Below are positions 1 through 8,435 of a DNA stretch of 64,000 nt, piece by piece (position 1 is the first letter of the stretch; each line of letters opens with the position of its first letter). The stretch comes from Leucobacter sp. L43 (GTDB taxonomy: Bacteria > Actinomycetota > Actinomycetes > Actinomycetales > Microbacteriaceae), in the NCBI RefSeq assembly GCF_016597785.1, contig NZ_JAENJG010000001.1, positions 1 to 64,000 on the forward strand. The letters run 5' to 3'. Below the pieces are notes generated by a model. It did no database searches and had not been told where the DNA came from. It worked only from the letters and a program-made list of their open reading frames with translations. Position numbers and translations under genes: made by a program.

Positions 1-57
1 GATTGCGCCGATGGTACTGCAAGGGGGACCTTGTGGGAGAGTAGGACACCGCCGGAC
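1..57 (+). rRNA. rrf: 5S ribosomal RNA, 3' part (5' truncated by window edge)
   Basis: The first 57 bases match the conserved 3' half of actinobacterial 5S rRNA: CGCCGATGGTACTGC, then the loop E/helix IV region, then GTGGGAGAGTAGG and the 3' terminal CCGCCGGAC. The gene begins upstream of the window, so an rRNA operon ends here. A strong terminator follows 11 bases later. Confidence 0.95.
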
Positions 58-67
58 ACCTTTTACA

Positions 68-119
68 GAAAGGGTCGTACAGTGTAAGCCAGAGACGGCA
101 CACACTGTACGACCCTTTC
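68..119 (+). terminator. rRNA operon terminator hairpin
   Basis: Perfect 18-bp inverted repeat, 68-85 against 102-119, with a 16-base loop, directly after the 5S gene. No long U tract follows, only CTATTT. Its place and stem strength fit an intrinsic terminator of the rRNA operon. Confidence 0.85.
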
Positions 120-218
120 GCTATTTCAGGGCTCTCGTCGTCGACGATGAACAGGTTTCCCGGTCGTGATCGGGGCTTCGAGTGTTCGTTCTCAGGGGAA
201 TGAGTGTTTCACTTCCAG

Positions 219-224
219 TAGACT
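219..224 (+). promoter_or_regulatory. Candidate -10 box of the Mrp antiporter operon
   Basis: TAGACT, a good actinobacterial -10 hexamer (TANNNT), lies 56 bases before the chosen mnhA start, in the gap between the rRNA terminator and the operon. No convincing -35 element is visible. It would give a leader of about 50 nt. Confidence 0.4.
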
Positions 225-279
225 GGTTCCAGAACTGAACGCCGACGGAACCGGAAGTGGGCCGCCTATGGGAGCGATG

Positions 280-3168
280 ATGAGTGTCCTGCTCATCCTC
301 GCTGTCGTATCCATCGCGACTCACCCGCTGGCTCGAGTACTCGGCCGCAACGTCTTCTTCGTAGGGGCGGCGCTCCTCGCAGCCGTTGCCGGCCTCTTCG
401 CCGTGCTCGCGGTCCAGGTGTACAGCGGTGCGCCGGTCGTGGAGTCCTTCGCCTGGGTGCCGCAGCTCGACCTCACGCTGACGTTCCGGCTCGACACGAT
501 CTCCGTGCTCTTCGCATTGCTCGTCTCGGGGGCCGGTGCGCTGGTCCTGCTTTACTGCAGTCGCTATTTCGACGCGCACGAGCCGGGGCTCGAGCGCTTC
601 GCCGCGGTGTTCATGGGGTTCGCGACGTCGATGCTCGGCCTCGTGCTCGCGGACGATGTCTATCTGCTCTTCATCTTCTGGGAAGGGACGACGATCTTCT
701 CGTTCCTGCTCATCGGACACCTCACCCGTCTGCGCACGTCCACGGCCGCCGCTCTCCAAGCGCTCATGGTGACGACGCTCGGCGGACTCGCCATGCTCGT
801 GGGCCTGGTGCTTCTCGCGAATCAGGTCGGCAGCTCGCTGCTCTCGGATATCGTCGCCACGCCTCCCCAGGGTGGCGTCGGCATCACGGCGGTGTTCTTG
901 ATCCTCGCCGGAGCACTCTCGAAATCGGCGATCTTCCCGTTCCACTTCTGGCTGCCGGGCGCCATGGCGGCGCCGACGCCGGTCAGCGCGTACCTGCACG
1001 CGGCGGCCATGGTCAAAGCAGGCATCTACCTGATCGCCCGCGTCACCCCGGCGTTCGGCGACGTGCCCGGCTATCGGGAGACGCTGGTCGTTCTCGGCGC
1101 CATCACCATGATCAACGGCGGCATTCGTGCGCTTCGCCAGTTCGACCTCAAGCTCATCGTGGCTCACGGTACCGTCAGCCAGTTGGGGCTGCTGGTCATG
1201 GTGTTCGGGGTGGGCGACCCGCGGGCGACCTTCGCCGGCTTCGCGCTGCTCTTCGCGCACGCACTCGCGAAAGCGCCACTCTTCCTCTCCGTCGGCGTCA
1301 TCGACCATTCGACCGGCACCCGCGATCTGCGAAAGCTCAGCGGGCTCGGGAAGAAGATGCCGGTGCTCTTCGCGATCACGGTGCTGGCGTCGGCGTCCAT
1401 GGCGGGGTTCCCGCCGTTCTTCGGTTTCATCGCGAAAGAGTCTGCGTTCACGGAGTTGCTCGAGGTCGGCCAGGAGCGGCCTCTGGCGATGGCGGCATTC
1501 GTGGTCGCAGTCGTCGGCAGCGTGCTCACGGTGGCATACATGGGTCGGTTCGTCTGGGGCGCATTCGCATCGAAGCCGCACGTCGAGACCTGCCGAGTCG
1601 CTCACGCGCCCGAGCGTTCGATCCTGATCGCTCCCGGCGTGTTCGCTGGTGCGACACTCCTGATCGGGCTGGTCGCGCCTGCAGCCGACGCGGTGCTGCT
1701 TCCACTGGTCAACGCGGAAGCCGCAGGTGTGAAGATCGAGCACCTCGCACTGTGGCACGGTGTGACGCCGGCCCTGTTCGCCTCGGCGGGGGTGCTCATC
1801 GGCGGGTCGTTGCTGGCCTGGGTGCTCAGTCGTACGACCCGGCGCATGCAGCCTCCCGTCGAGCGGTTCTCGGCATCGCACGCCTACTGGATAGTGACGC
1901 ACTTCGTCGATTCGATCGCCGTGAAGCTCACGTCCATCACGCAGCGCGGCTCGCTTCCGTTCTATCTCGCGGTGATCCTGATCGTGCTCGTCGGAACGCT
2001 GGGCGGCACCGCACTCGCGACCGCCGAATGGCCCGGCGAATTCGTGCTGATCAGTTCTCCGGTGCAGATCCCGATCGCACTGGTGATGATCATCGCCGCC
2101 CTGTTCTCCCTGCGCGCACGCACGCGATTCCAATCGGTGGTGCTCGTCGGCCTGACCGGATACGGCATGGCCGCGATCTTCGCAATGCACGGGGCCCCAG
2201 ATCTCGCGTTGACCCAGGCGCTCGTCGAGACCGTCACGCTCATCGCATTCGTGCTCGTCATCCGGCGCCTGCCCCAGCGGATCGGTCATCGCGCGAGCCG
2301 CCCCAAGAGGTGGCTCCGTGCGGGCATCGGCATCGGCGTCGGGCTCGTCTTCGGCATGCTGGCGGTCATCGCACTCGGATCGCGCATCGCGGAGCCGATC
2401 TCCCTGCAGCTACCCGAGCTCGCGTACGCCGGCGGCCACGGGAGCAACGTCGTCAATGTGATGCTCGTCGACATCCGCGGTTGGGACACGATGGGCGAGC
2501 TCTCCGTGATTCTGGCTGCCGCGACCGGCGTGGCGTCGCTCGTCTTCCTCAGCACCCGTGTCGACAACCGCCCGAAGCTGAGCCGGCGGGACGCGCGGAG
2601 GGCCGCGCAGGAACACCTGCTCCGCGTCGCAGACCCCAACGATCCCGCGCGCCGCATGACCTGGCTTCTGGCGGGACGGCACCTCGATCCGGCGCGCCGC
2701 TCGATCCTGCTCGAAGTCGTGGTGCGTCTCATCTTCCACGCGCTGATCATTCTGTCGATCTACCTGCTCCTGACCGGGCACAACTCGCCGGGAGGCGGAT
2801 TCGCGGGCGGGCTCGTCGCCGGGCTCGCGCTCGTCGCGCGGTACCTCGCAGGCGGCCGCCACGAACTGGGGGCTACGGTTCCGCTCGATGCCGGCCGCAT
2901 TCTCGGCGCTGGGCTCGCCATCGCGGTGTCGATGGCGTTCATCCCCATGCTCTTCGGGCAATCGGCACTGGCGTCGGCGTGGGTCGATATCGATCTCGGC
3001 ATCTTCGGCTCCATTCCGCTGGTGACCTCGACGCTCTTCGACATCGGCGTGTACCTGGTCGTCTTCGGGTTGATTCTCGACGTGCTCCGGAGTCTCGGCG
3101 CCGAAATCGATGAGCACGAAGAGGCGGATATCGCCTCGTTCGAGGAAGAGGAGGTGAGCTCGCGATGA
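280..3168 (+). CDS. mnhA: Na+/H+ antiporter subunit A fused to subunit B (MnhA-MnhB)
   Basis: Large membrane subunit of the Mrp/Mnh monovalent cation/proton antiporter, 962 aa from this start. The N-terminal two thirds is a NuoL-like proton-translocating domain. It has the conserved membrane Glu in WEGTT (E135) and the Lys in SKSAIFPFHFW (K215), plus MrpA-specific helices after it. The last ~140 residues are an MnhB domain (TGHNSPGGGFAGG). Subunits A and B are therefore one polypeptide, as in many actinobacteria. Start: ATG 280 has GGGAG at 270-274. ATG 268 and ATG 277 are alternatives, the first with GGAAG at 253-257. It overlaps mnhC by 4 bases and heads a tight operon A-B/C/D/E/F/G. Role: exports Na+ and sets cytoplasmic pH using the proton gradient. 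Confidence 0.93.
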   Translation: MSVLLILAVVSIATHPLARVLGRNVFFVGAALLAAVAGLFAVLAVQVYSGAPVVESFAWVPQLDLTLTFRLDTISVLFALLVSGAGALVLLYCSRYFDAHEPGLERFAAVFMGFATSMLGLVLADDVYLLFIFWEGTTIFSFLLIGHLTRLRTSTAAALQALMVTTLGGLAMLVGLVLLANQVGSSLLSDIVATPPQGGVGITAVFLILAGALSKSAIFPFHFWLPGAMAAPTPVSAYLHAAAMVKAGIYLIARVTPAFGDVPGYRETLVVLGAITMINGGIRALRQFDLKLIVAHGTVSQLGLLVMVFGVGDPRATFAGFALLFAHALAKAPLFLSVGVIDHSTGTRDLRKLSGLGKKMPVLFAITVLASASMAGFPPFFGFIAKESAFTELLEVGQERPLAMAAFVVAVVGSVLTVAYMGRFVWGAFASKPHVETCRVAHAPERSILIAPGVFAGATLLIGLVAPAADAVLLPLVNAEAAGVKIEHLALWHGVTPALFASAGVLIGGSLLAWVLSRTTRRMQPPVERFSASHAYWIVTHFVDSIAVKLTSITQRGSLPFYLAVILIVLVGTLGGTALATAEWPGEFVLISSPVQIPIALVMIIAALFSLRARTRFQSVVLVGLTGYGMAAIFAMHGAPDLALTQALVETVTLIAFVLVIRRLPQRIGHRASRPKRWLRAGIGIGVGLVFGMLAVIALGSRIAEPISLQLPELAYAGGHGSNVVNVMLVDIRGWDTMGELSVILAAATGVASLVFLSTRVDNRPKLSRRDARRAAQEHLLRVADPNDPARRMTWLLAGRHLDPARRSILLEVVVRLIFHALIILSIYLLLTGHNSPGGGFAGGLVAGLALVARYLAGGRHELGATVPLDAGRILGAGLAIAVSMAFIPMLFGQSALASAWVDIDLGIFGSIPLVTSTLFDIGVYLVVFGLILDVLRSLGAEIDEHEEADIASFEEEEVSSR

Positions 3169-3674
3169 CGATGCCACTCGTTCTGGTCGCCGTGATGGTG
3201 GTGATGTACGCCTGCGGTGTCTACCTCATGCTCGATCGGTCGTTGACGCGCCTGCTGCTCGGCTTCCTCCTCGTGGGCAATGCGACGAACCTGCTCATCT
3301 TCTTGATGTCGGGAAGCTTCGGAGCTGCGCCGATCTACGGAGAGGCGTCGGCCGAGGAGATGAGCGATCCGCTCCCGCAGGCGTTCATTCTCACGGCCAT
3401 CGTCATCACATTCGGCGTCAGCGCCTTCCTGCTCGCGCTCATCTACCGGTCGTGGCGCCTCGCGCACGACCATGACGACCGCGTGCAGGACGACGATTCC
3501 GATCTGGAGCTCGCCACGACGCGCGCACTGGCAGCGACCGAGGTCACCGACGAAGACCTCGCGGAGACGCAGGAGTACGACGACGAGGACTACGCCGAAT
3601 CCGGCGCAGACATCGCACCGAGCGGCAAGCCAGCCTCCGATGCATCCGAGACCGCGGGGGAGCCGAAGACATGA
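3165..3674 (+). CDS. mnhC: Na+/H+ antiporter subunit C (MnhC)
   Basis: NuoK-like small membrane subunit of the Mrp antiporter, 169 aa. The first ~105 residues hold three predicted membrane helices and the family signature LLLGFLLVGNATNLLIF followed by DPLPQAFILTAIVITFG. From about residue 106 it carries a hydrophilic, very acidic tail (repeated D/E with DDEDY) that most MnhC proteins lack or have shorter, probably cytoplasmic. It starts ATG inside the end of mnhA-B (ATGA-type overlap) and overlaps mnhD by 4 bases, which indicates translational coupling. Confidence 0.93.
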   Translation: MTMPLVLVAVMVVMYACGVYLMLDRSLTRLLLGFLLVGNATNLLIFLMSGSFGAAPIYGEASAEEMSDPLPQAFILTAIVITFGVSAFLLALIYRSWRLAHDHDDRVQDDDSDLELATTRALAATEVTDEDLAETQEYDDEDYAESGADIAPSGKPASDASETAGEPKT

Positions 3675-5347
3675 TTCAGCTCGTTCCGCTCGCCGTGCTC
3701 ATCCCGCTCGCGGGGGCCGCCTTCGCACTTGCCGTGCCCGGGCACCGCCGCTTGCAGCAGGGAATCACGCTGTTCGCCCTGAGCGCCGTCGTGCTGCTCA
3801 GCGGCGCGTTGATGTTCCTGGTGGATGCGCACGGCACGCTCGTCATGGAGGTCGGCGGCTGGGCGGCTCCGTTCGGCATCGCACTGGTCGTGGACCGGGT
3901 GTCGGCGCTCATGCTCACGGTGTCATCGATCGTGCTCCTCGGCGTCTTCCTCTTCTCGCTCGGTCAGGGCCTCGCCGACGGAGACGAAGACACGCCGGTG
4001 TCGATCTACTACCCGACGTACCTCGTGCTCGGTGCCGGCGTGTTCAACGCGTTCATCGCGGGCGACCTCTTCAACCTCTACGTCGGCTTCGAGATCCTGC
4101 TCGTGGCGAGCTACGTGCTCATCACGCTCGGAGGGACTGCGCAGCGCATTCGCGCCGGCGTGACGTACGTCATCGTGTCGCTCGTGTCGTCCGTGCTCTT
4201 CCTCGCAGCGATCGGGTTGATCTACGGCGCCACGGGCACGGTGAACATGGCGCAGCTCACGGTGCGGATCGCGGAGCTGCCGAGCGAGGTGCAACTCCTG
4301 CTCAATCTGGCACTGCTCATCGCGTTCGGCATCAAGGCCGCCGTCTTCCCACTCGCCTTCTGGCTGCCGGACTCGTACCCGACGGCCCCGGCTCCGGTCA
4401 CGGCGGTGTTCGCCGGATTGCTGACGAAGGTGGGCGTGTACGCCATCATTCGGACGCAGACGAAACTGTTCCCGGATTCGAGCGTCGACCGATTGCTCCT
4501 CATCATCGCGGGACTGACGCTCCTGGTCGGCATTCTCGGCGCCGTCTCGCAACTCGACATCAAACGGCTGCTGTCGTTCACGCTCATCAGCCACATCGGG
4601 TACATGATCTTCGGAATCGGCATGGCCAATGCAGCCGGCTTCGCCGCGACGATCTACTACATCGCGCATCACATCATCGTGCAGACGACCCTCTTCCTCG
4701 CCGTCGGTCTGGTCGAACGACAAGGCGGGACCACCTCGATCTCCGGTCTCGGCGGCTTGATGCGCACTGCGCCGTTCATCGCCATCCTCTTCTTCATCCC
4801 GATGCTGAACCTCGGCGGCATCCCCCCGTTCTCAGGGTTCATCGGGAAGCTCGGGCTCTTCACGGTCGCCGCCGATGTCGCGAGCCCAGAAGCGTACTGG
4901 CTCATCGGCATCGGGGCGCTCGTCTCCCTCCTCACCCTCTATGCGTTGGCGCGCGCGTGGGTGCTCGCGTTCTGGCGAGCACCGGCGCAGCAGGGAAGCG
5001 ATCCGAAATCCGCGAAGCCCACCACCACGGAAGCCGTCATGCTGCGCGAGCGCGAGCAGGCGCTCTTCGAGCGCTTGCAGGACGCGCCAGATGCGCAGCC
5101 GCAGGCCGAGCAGAAGGAGATCCCGAAGCTGATGTTCGTGGCGACCACCGGCATGGTCGCCATCAGCGTCACACTGACCATCTTCGCGGGTCCGCTCTAC
5201 GCGTACGCGACCCGGGCAGGAGAAACCCTCGCCGAGCCGGGTATCGTCGTGGAACAGGTGCTCGGCGACGGCTCTGGAGCCGGCTCGGGCGGACCCGGCG
5301 GTGGGAGCGGCCAGACCACGCTCGAAGAGGGGGAATCGCATGAGTGA
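3671..5347 (+). CDS. mnhD: Na+/H+ antiporter subunit D (MnhD)
   Basis: Second NuoL/M/N-like proton-translocating subunit of the Mrp antiporter, 558 aa, about 14 membrane helices. The conserved Glu sits in NLYVGFEILL (E141) and the conserved Lys in FGIKAAVFPLAFW (K222), followed by the PTAPAPVTAVFAGLLTKVG signature. After the helices there is an extended hydrophilic stretch (about residues 440-480) and a Gly-rich C-terminus. Overlaps mnhC and mnhE by 4 and 8 bases. It works with MnhA as the ion-conducting core. Confidence 0.94.
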   Translation: MIQLVPLAVLIPLAGAAFALAVPGHRRLQQGITLFALSAVVLLSGALMFLVDAHGTLVMEVGGWAAPFGIALVVDRVSALMLTVSSIVLLGVFLFSLGQGLADGDEDTPVSIYYPTYLVLGAGVFNAFIAGDLFNLYVGFEILLVASYVLITLGGTAQRIRAGVTYVIVSLVSSVLFLAAIGLIYGATGTVNMAQLTVRIAELPSEVQLLLNLALLIAFGIKAAVFPLAFWLPDSYPTAPAPVTAVFAGLLTKVGVYAIIRTQTKLFPDSSVDRLLLIIAGLTLLVGILGAVSQLDIKRLLSFTLISHIGYMIFGIGMANAAGFAATIYYIAHHIIVQTTLFLAVGLVERQGGTTSISGLGGLMRTAPFIAILFFIPMLNLGGIPPFSGFIGKLGLFTVAADVASPEAYWLIGIGALVSLLTLYALARAWVLAFWRAPAQQGSDPKSAKPTTTEAVMLREREQALFERLQDAPDAQPQAEQKEIPKLMFVATTGMVAISVTLTIFAGPLYAYATRAGETLAEPGIVVEQVLGDGSGAGSGGPGGGSGQTTLEEGESHE

Positions 5348-5918
5348 TGCACCCACGGAGCTCGCGGGGGAATCACCCCGCGAAGCCCGTCGACGCGAAT
5401 TTGGCGTGCGGCTGCACGAACTGCCCCTCGTGATCGGTCTCGTCGTTCTCTGGATGATGCTCTGGCACGAGGTGTCACTGCTTTCGGTGCTCAGCGGTCT
5501 GGTCATCGCCGTGTTCGTCATGCGACTGTTCTACCTCCCGCCCGTGGAGCTCGCCGGTCGATTCAATGTCTGGCATGCACTGCGGTACCTGGGGTACTTC
5601 ATCTGGCACCTGGCGCGCGCCTCATGGGGAGTCGCATGGCTGGCCGTGCGCCCCGGACCGGTGCCGACGACGTCGATCATCGCGGTGAAGCTCACCACGC
5701 GGTCCGACTTCATCATGACGATGGTCGCGCTCACGAACTCCTTGATCCCAGGATCTCTCGTGACCGAGATCGATCGATTCAACTCGACGCTGTACCTGCA
5801 CGTGCTGAATACGCCGACGCAGCGCGAGCTGACGCAGATGCGACGTAGCGTGTACACCATCGAGCGCCTGCTGGTGATGGCAGCCGGGTCCAAGCAGGAA
5901 GTGCAGGCCCTGACATGA
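5340..5918 (+). CDS. mnhE: Na+/H+ antiporter subunit E (MnhE)
   Basis: MnhE family membrane protein, 192 aa. The start chosen is ATG 5340, which overlaps the end of mnhD and has a GAGGGGGAA ribosome site. An in-frame upstream GTG at 5301 would add 13 residues but lies deeper in mnhD. Family hallmarks are the paired N-terminal helices, ARASWGVAWLAVRPGP and the segment LTNSLIPGSLVTEID followed by the LYLHVL strand. Residues 1-30 are a hydrophilic Arg-rich lead not seen in short MnhE proteins. Overlaps mnhF by 4 bases. Confidence 0.92.
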   Translation: MSDAPTELAGESPREARRREFGVRLHELPLVIGLVVLWMMLWHEVSLLSVLSGLVIAVFVMRLFYLPPVELAGRFNVWHALRYLGYFIWHLARASWGVAWLAVRPGPVPTTSIIAVKLTTRSDFIMTMVALTNSLIPGSLVTEIDRFNSTLYLHVLNTPTQRELTQMRRSVYTIERLLVMAAGSKQEVQALT

Positions 5919-6226
5919 GCAACATCACGCAGCTCCTGCTCATCGCGGCTGGCATCGGTCTCACCGTGACCGCCCTCGCCGCCATCGTGCGCATCGTGCG
6001 CGGGCCGACGATTCTGGATCGCATGATCGCCTCCGATGTGCTCCTCACGACGCTGATGCTCGCCGTCGGCGCTGACATGGTGGCGCGCGGTCACACGGAC
6101 ACCATCCCGCTGATGACGGTGATCGCCGCCACGGCGACGCTCGCGACGATCGTCGTCGCCCGCTTCGTGAAGCGGCGCGCGGAGCAGCCTCCCCACCAGC
6201 AGCCGAAGGAGACGGGACATGTTTGA
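5915..6226 (+). CDS. mnhF: Na+/H+ antiporter subunit F (MnhF)
   Basis: Small three-helix membrane subunit, 103 aa, the usual size. It carries the MnhF signature IVRGPTILDRMIASDVL between helices one and two. The start ATG overlaps the mnhE stop codon and its end overlaps mnhG by 8 bases. It is required for assembly of Mrp complexes in characterised species; here the role is assigned from position and signature. Confidence 0.92.
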   Translation: MSNITQLLLIAAGIGLTVTALAAIVRIVRGPTILDRMIASDVLLTTLMLAVGADMVARGHTDTIPLMTVIAATATLATIVVARFVKRRAEQPPHQQPKETGHV

Positions 6227-6629
6227 TGCCGTACTCGATCTGATCGCGGCCGTCTGCATCTTCCTCGCCGCCGTGCTCTCAGTCGCGGCGGGAGTCGGCA
6301 TCATCAGGTTCCCCGACGCGCTCAGCCGTCTGCACGCGGCAACGAAGCCCCAGATCTTCGGGCTTCTGCTGACGATCACGGCGATCGCGCTCGAGGAACG
6401 GTCCGTCGCGACGCTGCTCGCCCTGGTGCCGGTCTTCGTGTTTCAATCCCTCACCGCTCCCGTGGCCGCGCACATGGTGGGTCGCGCTGCGTATCGCACG
6501 GGGCAACTCGACACGACCACGCTCGTGGTCGACGAGTTGGCGCCGGCCATCGAGCGCAGCGAGGAGTCTTTCGCGCGTCGCCCTGAACGGGAGAACGACG
6601 CTGGATCGGGGCCTTCGAAATCCGGCTGA
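6219..6629 (+). CDS. mnhG: Na+/H+ antiporter subunit G (MnhG)
   Basis: Last gene of the Mrp operon, 136 aa. MnhG/PhaG family: three helices with the conserved GIIRFPDALSRLHAATKPQ motif after helix one, then the membrane segment ending FVFQSLTAPVAAHMVGRAAYRTG. A hydrophilic tail of about 35 residues follows. The gene overlaps mnhF by 8 bases and ends just before a bidirectional hairpin. Confidence 0.92.
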   Translation: MFDAVLDLIAAVCIFLAAVLSVAAGVGIIRFPDALSRLHAATKPQIFGLLLTITAIALEERSVATLLALVPVFVFQSLTAPVAAHMVGRAAYRTGQLDTTTLVVDELAPAIERSEESFARRPERENDAGSGPSKSG

Positions 6630-6634
6630 CGTGC

Positions 6635-6666
6635 AGCGAGCCGGGCCCGACGGGACCCGGCTCGCT
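6635..6666. terminator. Bidirectional terminator between mnhG and aceB
   Basis: Inverted repeat AGCGAGCCGGG(C)CC against GGACCCGGCTCGCT with a short loop and one G-U pair, in the gap between the converging mnhG and aceB genes. There is no T tract, as is common for high-GC terminators. Confidence 0.7.
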
Positions 6667-6706
6667 GTCGACGACTCCTCGTGCGCGTCGTGGTGGAACT
6701 GCCTCG

Positions 6707-8383
6707 CTACGCGTCGACCAGGTATCGGCTGTAGGCCGGAACGGTCAGGAACGTCGGGAAGTCGTCGCCGAGCGCCACGTCGGTGAAGAGCTCAGCAGCG
6801 TCGTCGTAGCGATCGCCGTCCGCGCGTTCGAAACCGGCGACGGCCTCAGCGACGAGCTCGGCGACCCATTCCCGAGTGATCCGCGTGCCCTCGGCAGTCG
6901 ACTGATCCTGATGGATCCACTGCCAGATCTGGGAACGGCTGATCTCGGCGGTCGCCGCGTCCTCCATCAGATTGTCGATGGCGACCGCGCCCAGTCCGCG
7001 GAGCCAGGCCTCGATGTACCGGATGCCGATCGAGACGTTCTCGCGCACGCCGGCCTCAGTGATATCCCGACCGATCCGCACGTCGAGCAGCTGAGCCGCG
7101 GTCACATGCACGTCATCGCGCTGCCGATCGACCTGGTTCGGGCGCTCACCGAGCACCGCATCGAACTCGGCTTGTGCGACGGGGATGAGGTCTGGGTGCG
7201 CCACCCACGTGCCGTCGAACCCGTCGCCGGCCTCACGGTGCTTGTCCGCGCGGACCTTCTCCTCCGCACGCGCTGTCACCTGCGGGTCCCGACGGTTGGG
7301 AATGAAGGCACTCATCCCGCCGATCGCGTGGGCGCCGCGCTTGTGGCAGGTCTGCACGAGCAGCTCGGTGTAGGCGCGCATGAACGGCACGGTCATGGTC
7401 ACTTCACTGCGGTCCGGGAGCACGAAGCGAGCTCCGCGACCGCGGTAGTTCTTGATGATCGAGAAGATGTAGTCCCATCGCCCGGCGTTCAGTCCGGCGA
7501 TGTGGTCCCGCATCACATACAGGATCTCTTCCATCTCGAAAGCCGCTGGAAGCGTCTCGATGAGCACGGTCGCGCGAATGGTGCCGTGGGGGAGACCGAG
7601 CGCCTCCTCGGTGAAGGTGAAGACGTCGTCCCACAGCTTCGCCTCTTCGCTCGACTCGAGCTTGGCGATGTAGAAGTACGGTCCCCGTCCTCGCGATACG
7701 AGCTCGCGCGCGTTGTGGAACGCGTACAGTCCGAAGTCGACGAGGCTGCCCGACGCTGCACCGGCACGTCCATGCGTGTCCGTGAAGCGGAGGTGCTTCT
7801 CGACGAGGTGCCACCCGCGGGGCCTCATGACGATCGTCGGGGTGCGCTCGGCGGTGACCCGGTACTCCTTGCCGGCCTCGCTGGTGAAGGCGAGCTGCTC
7901 GCGAATCGCGTCGAAGAGCGAGATCTGGCCGCCGATGACGTTGCGCCACGTCGGGCTCGTCGCGTCTTCCTGATCTGCGAGCCAGACGCGAGCGCCGGAG
8001 TTCATCGCGTTGATCGTCATCTTCGGGTCGGTGGGGCCGGTGATCTCCACGCGCCGATCCTCGAGACCCGGGCCCGCGCCGGCGACGCGCCAGTTCGGAT
8101 CCTCTCTGATCGCCCGAGTCTCCTCGCGGAACTTCGGATCGCGTCCGTTGCCGATCTCGTAGCGGCGTCGCTGTCGGTCGGCGAGACGCTCGTGCCGAGT
8201 GCTGGCGAAGCGGTCGTGCAGGCGAGTCAGGAACTCGAGGGCATCGGGCGTGAGGATCTCTTCGCTGCGGGGGAATGGACGTCCGAGCACCTCGAACCGC
8301 GACGGCGATGTCGTGCTCTCGGATGTGCTGGTGCGTTCGGTGGTGGCGGTCTGCAGCTGCAGTCCCGCCTGGGTCGTCGTCAT
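6707..8383 (-). CDS. aceB: Malate synthase A
   Basis: Condenses glyoxylate with acetyl-CoA to malate, the second step of the glyoxylate shunt. 558 aa, the usual length of the A-type enzyme. Signatures: MRPRGWHLVEKH, the PROSITE-type RDHIAGLNAGRWDYIF around residue 295, and VPFMRAYTELLVQTCHKRGAHAIGGM. Start ATG 8383 is preceded on the minus strand by GAGGAGCAGATC; the reading frame stays open upstream but without family similarity. The first ~28 residues are Thr/Ser-rich and likely disordered. It lies 52 bases downstream of aceA on the same strand, so the two are probably co-transcribed. The likely regulator RamB is divergent from aceA. Confidence 0.95.
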   Translation of the reverse strand: MTTTQAGLQLQTATTERTSTSESTTSPSRFEVLGRPFPRSEEILTPDALEFLTRLHDRFASTRHERLADRQRRRYEIGNGRDPKFREETRAIREDPNWRVAGAGPGLEDRRVEITGPTDPKMTINAMNSGARVWLADQEDATSPTWRNVIGGQISLFDAIREQLAFTSEAGKEYRVTAERTPTIVMRPRGWHLVEKHLRFTDTHGRAGAASGSLVDFGLYAFHNARELVSRGRGPYFYIAKLESSEEAKLWDDVFTFTEEALGLPHGTIRATVLIETLPAAFEMEEILYVMRDHIAGLNAGRWDYIFSIIKNYRGRGARFVLPDRSEVTMTVPFMRAYTELLVQTCHKRGAHAIGGMSAFIPNRRDPQVTARAEEKVRADKHREAGDGFDGTWVAHPDLIPVAQAEFDAVLGERPNQVDRQRDDVHVTAAQLLDVRIGRDITEAGVRENVSIGIRYIEAWLRGLGAVAIDNLMEDAATAEISRSQIWQWIHQDQSTAEGTRITREWVAELVAEAVAGFERADGDRYDDAAELFTDVALGDDFPTFLTVPAYSRYLVDA

Positions 8384-8435
8384 GATCTGCTCCTCGATAT
8401 GAGTGGTGTCGGGTGAATTCGGTGGGGACCGTCGC

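Noticed and set aside
121-2289. 722-codon minus-strand frame antisense to mnhA
   Set aside because: Composition is extreme Arg/His/Asp/Glu, the typical antisense shadow in high-GC DNA, and it opposes a clear antiporter gene.
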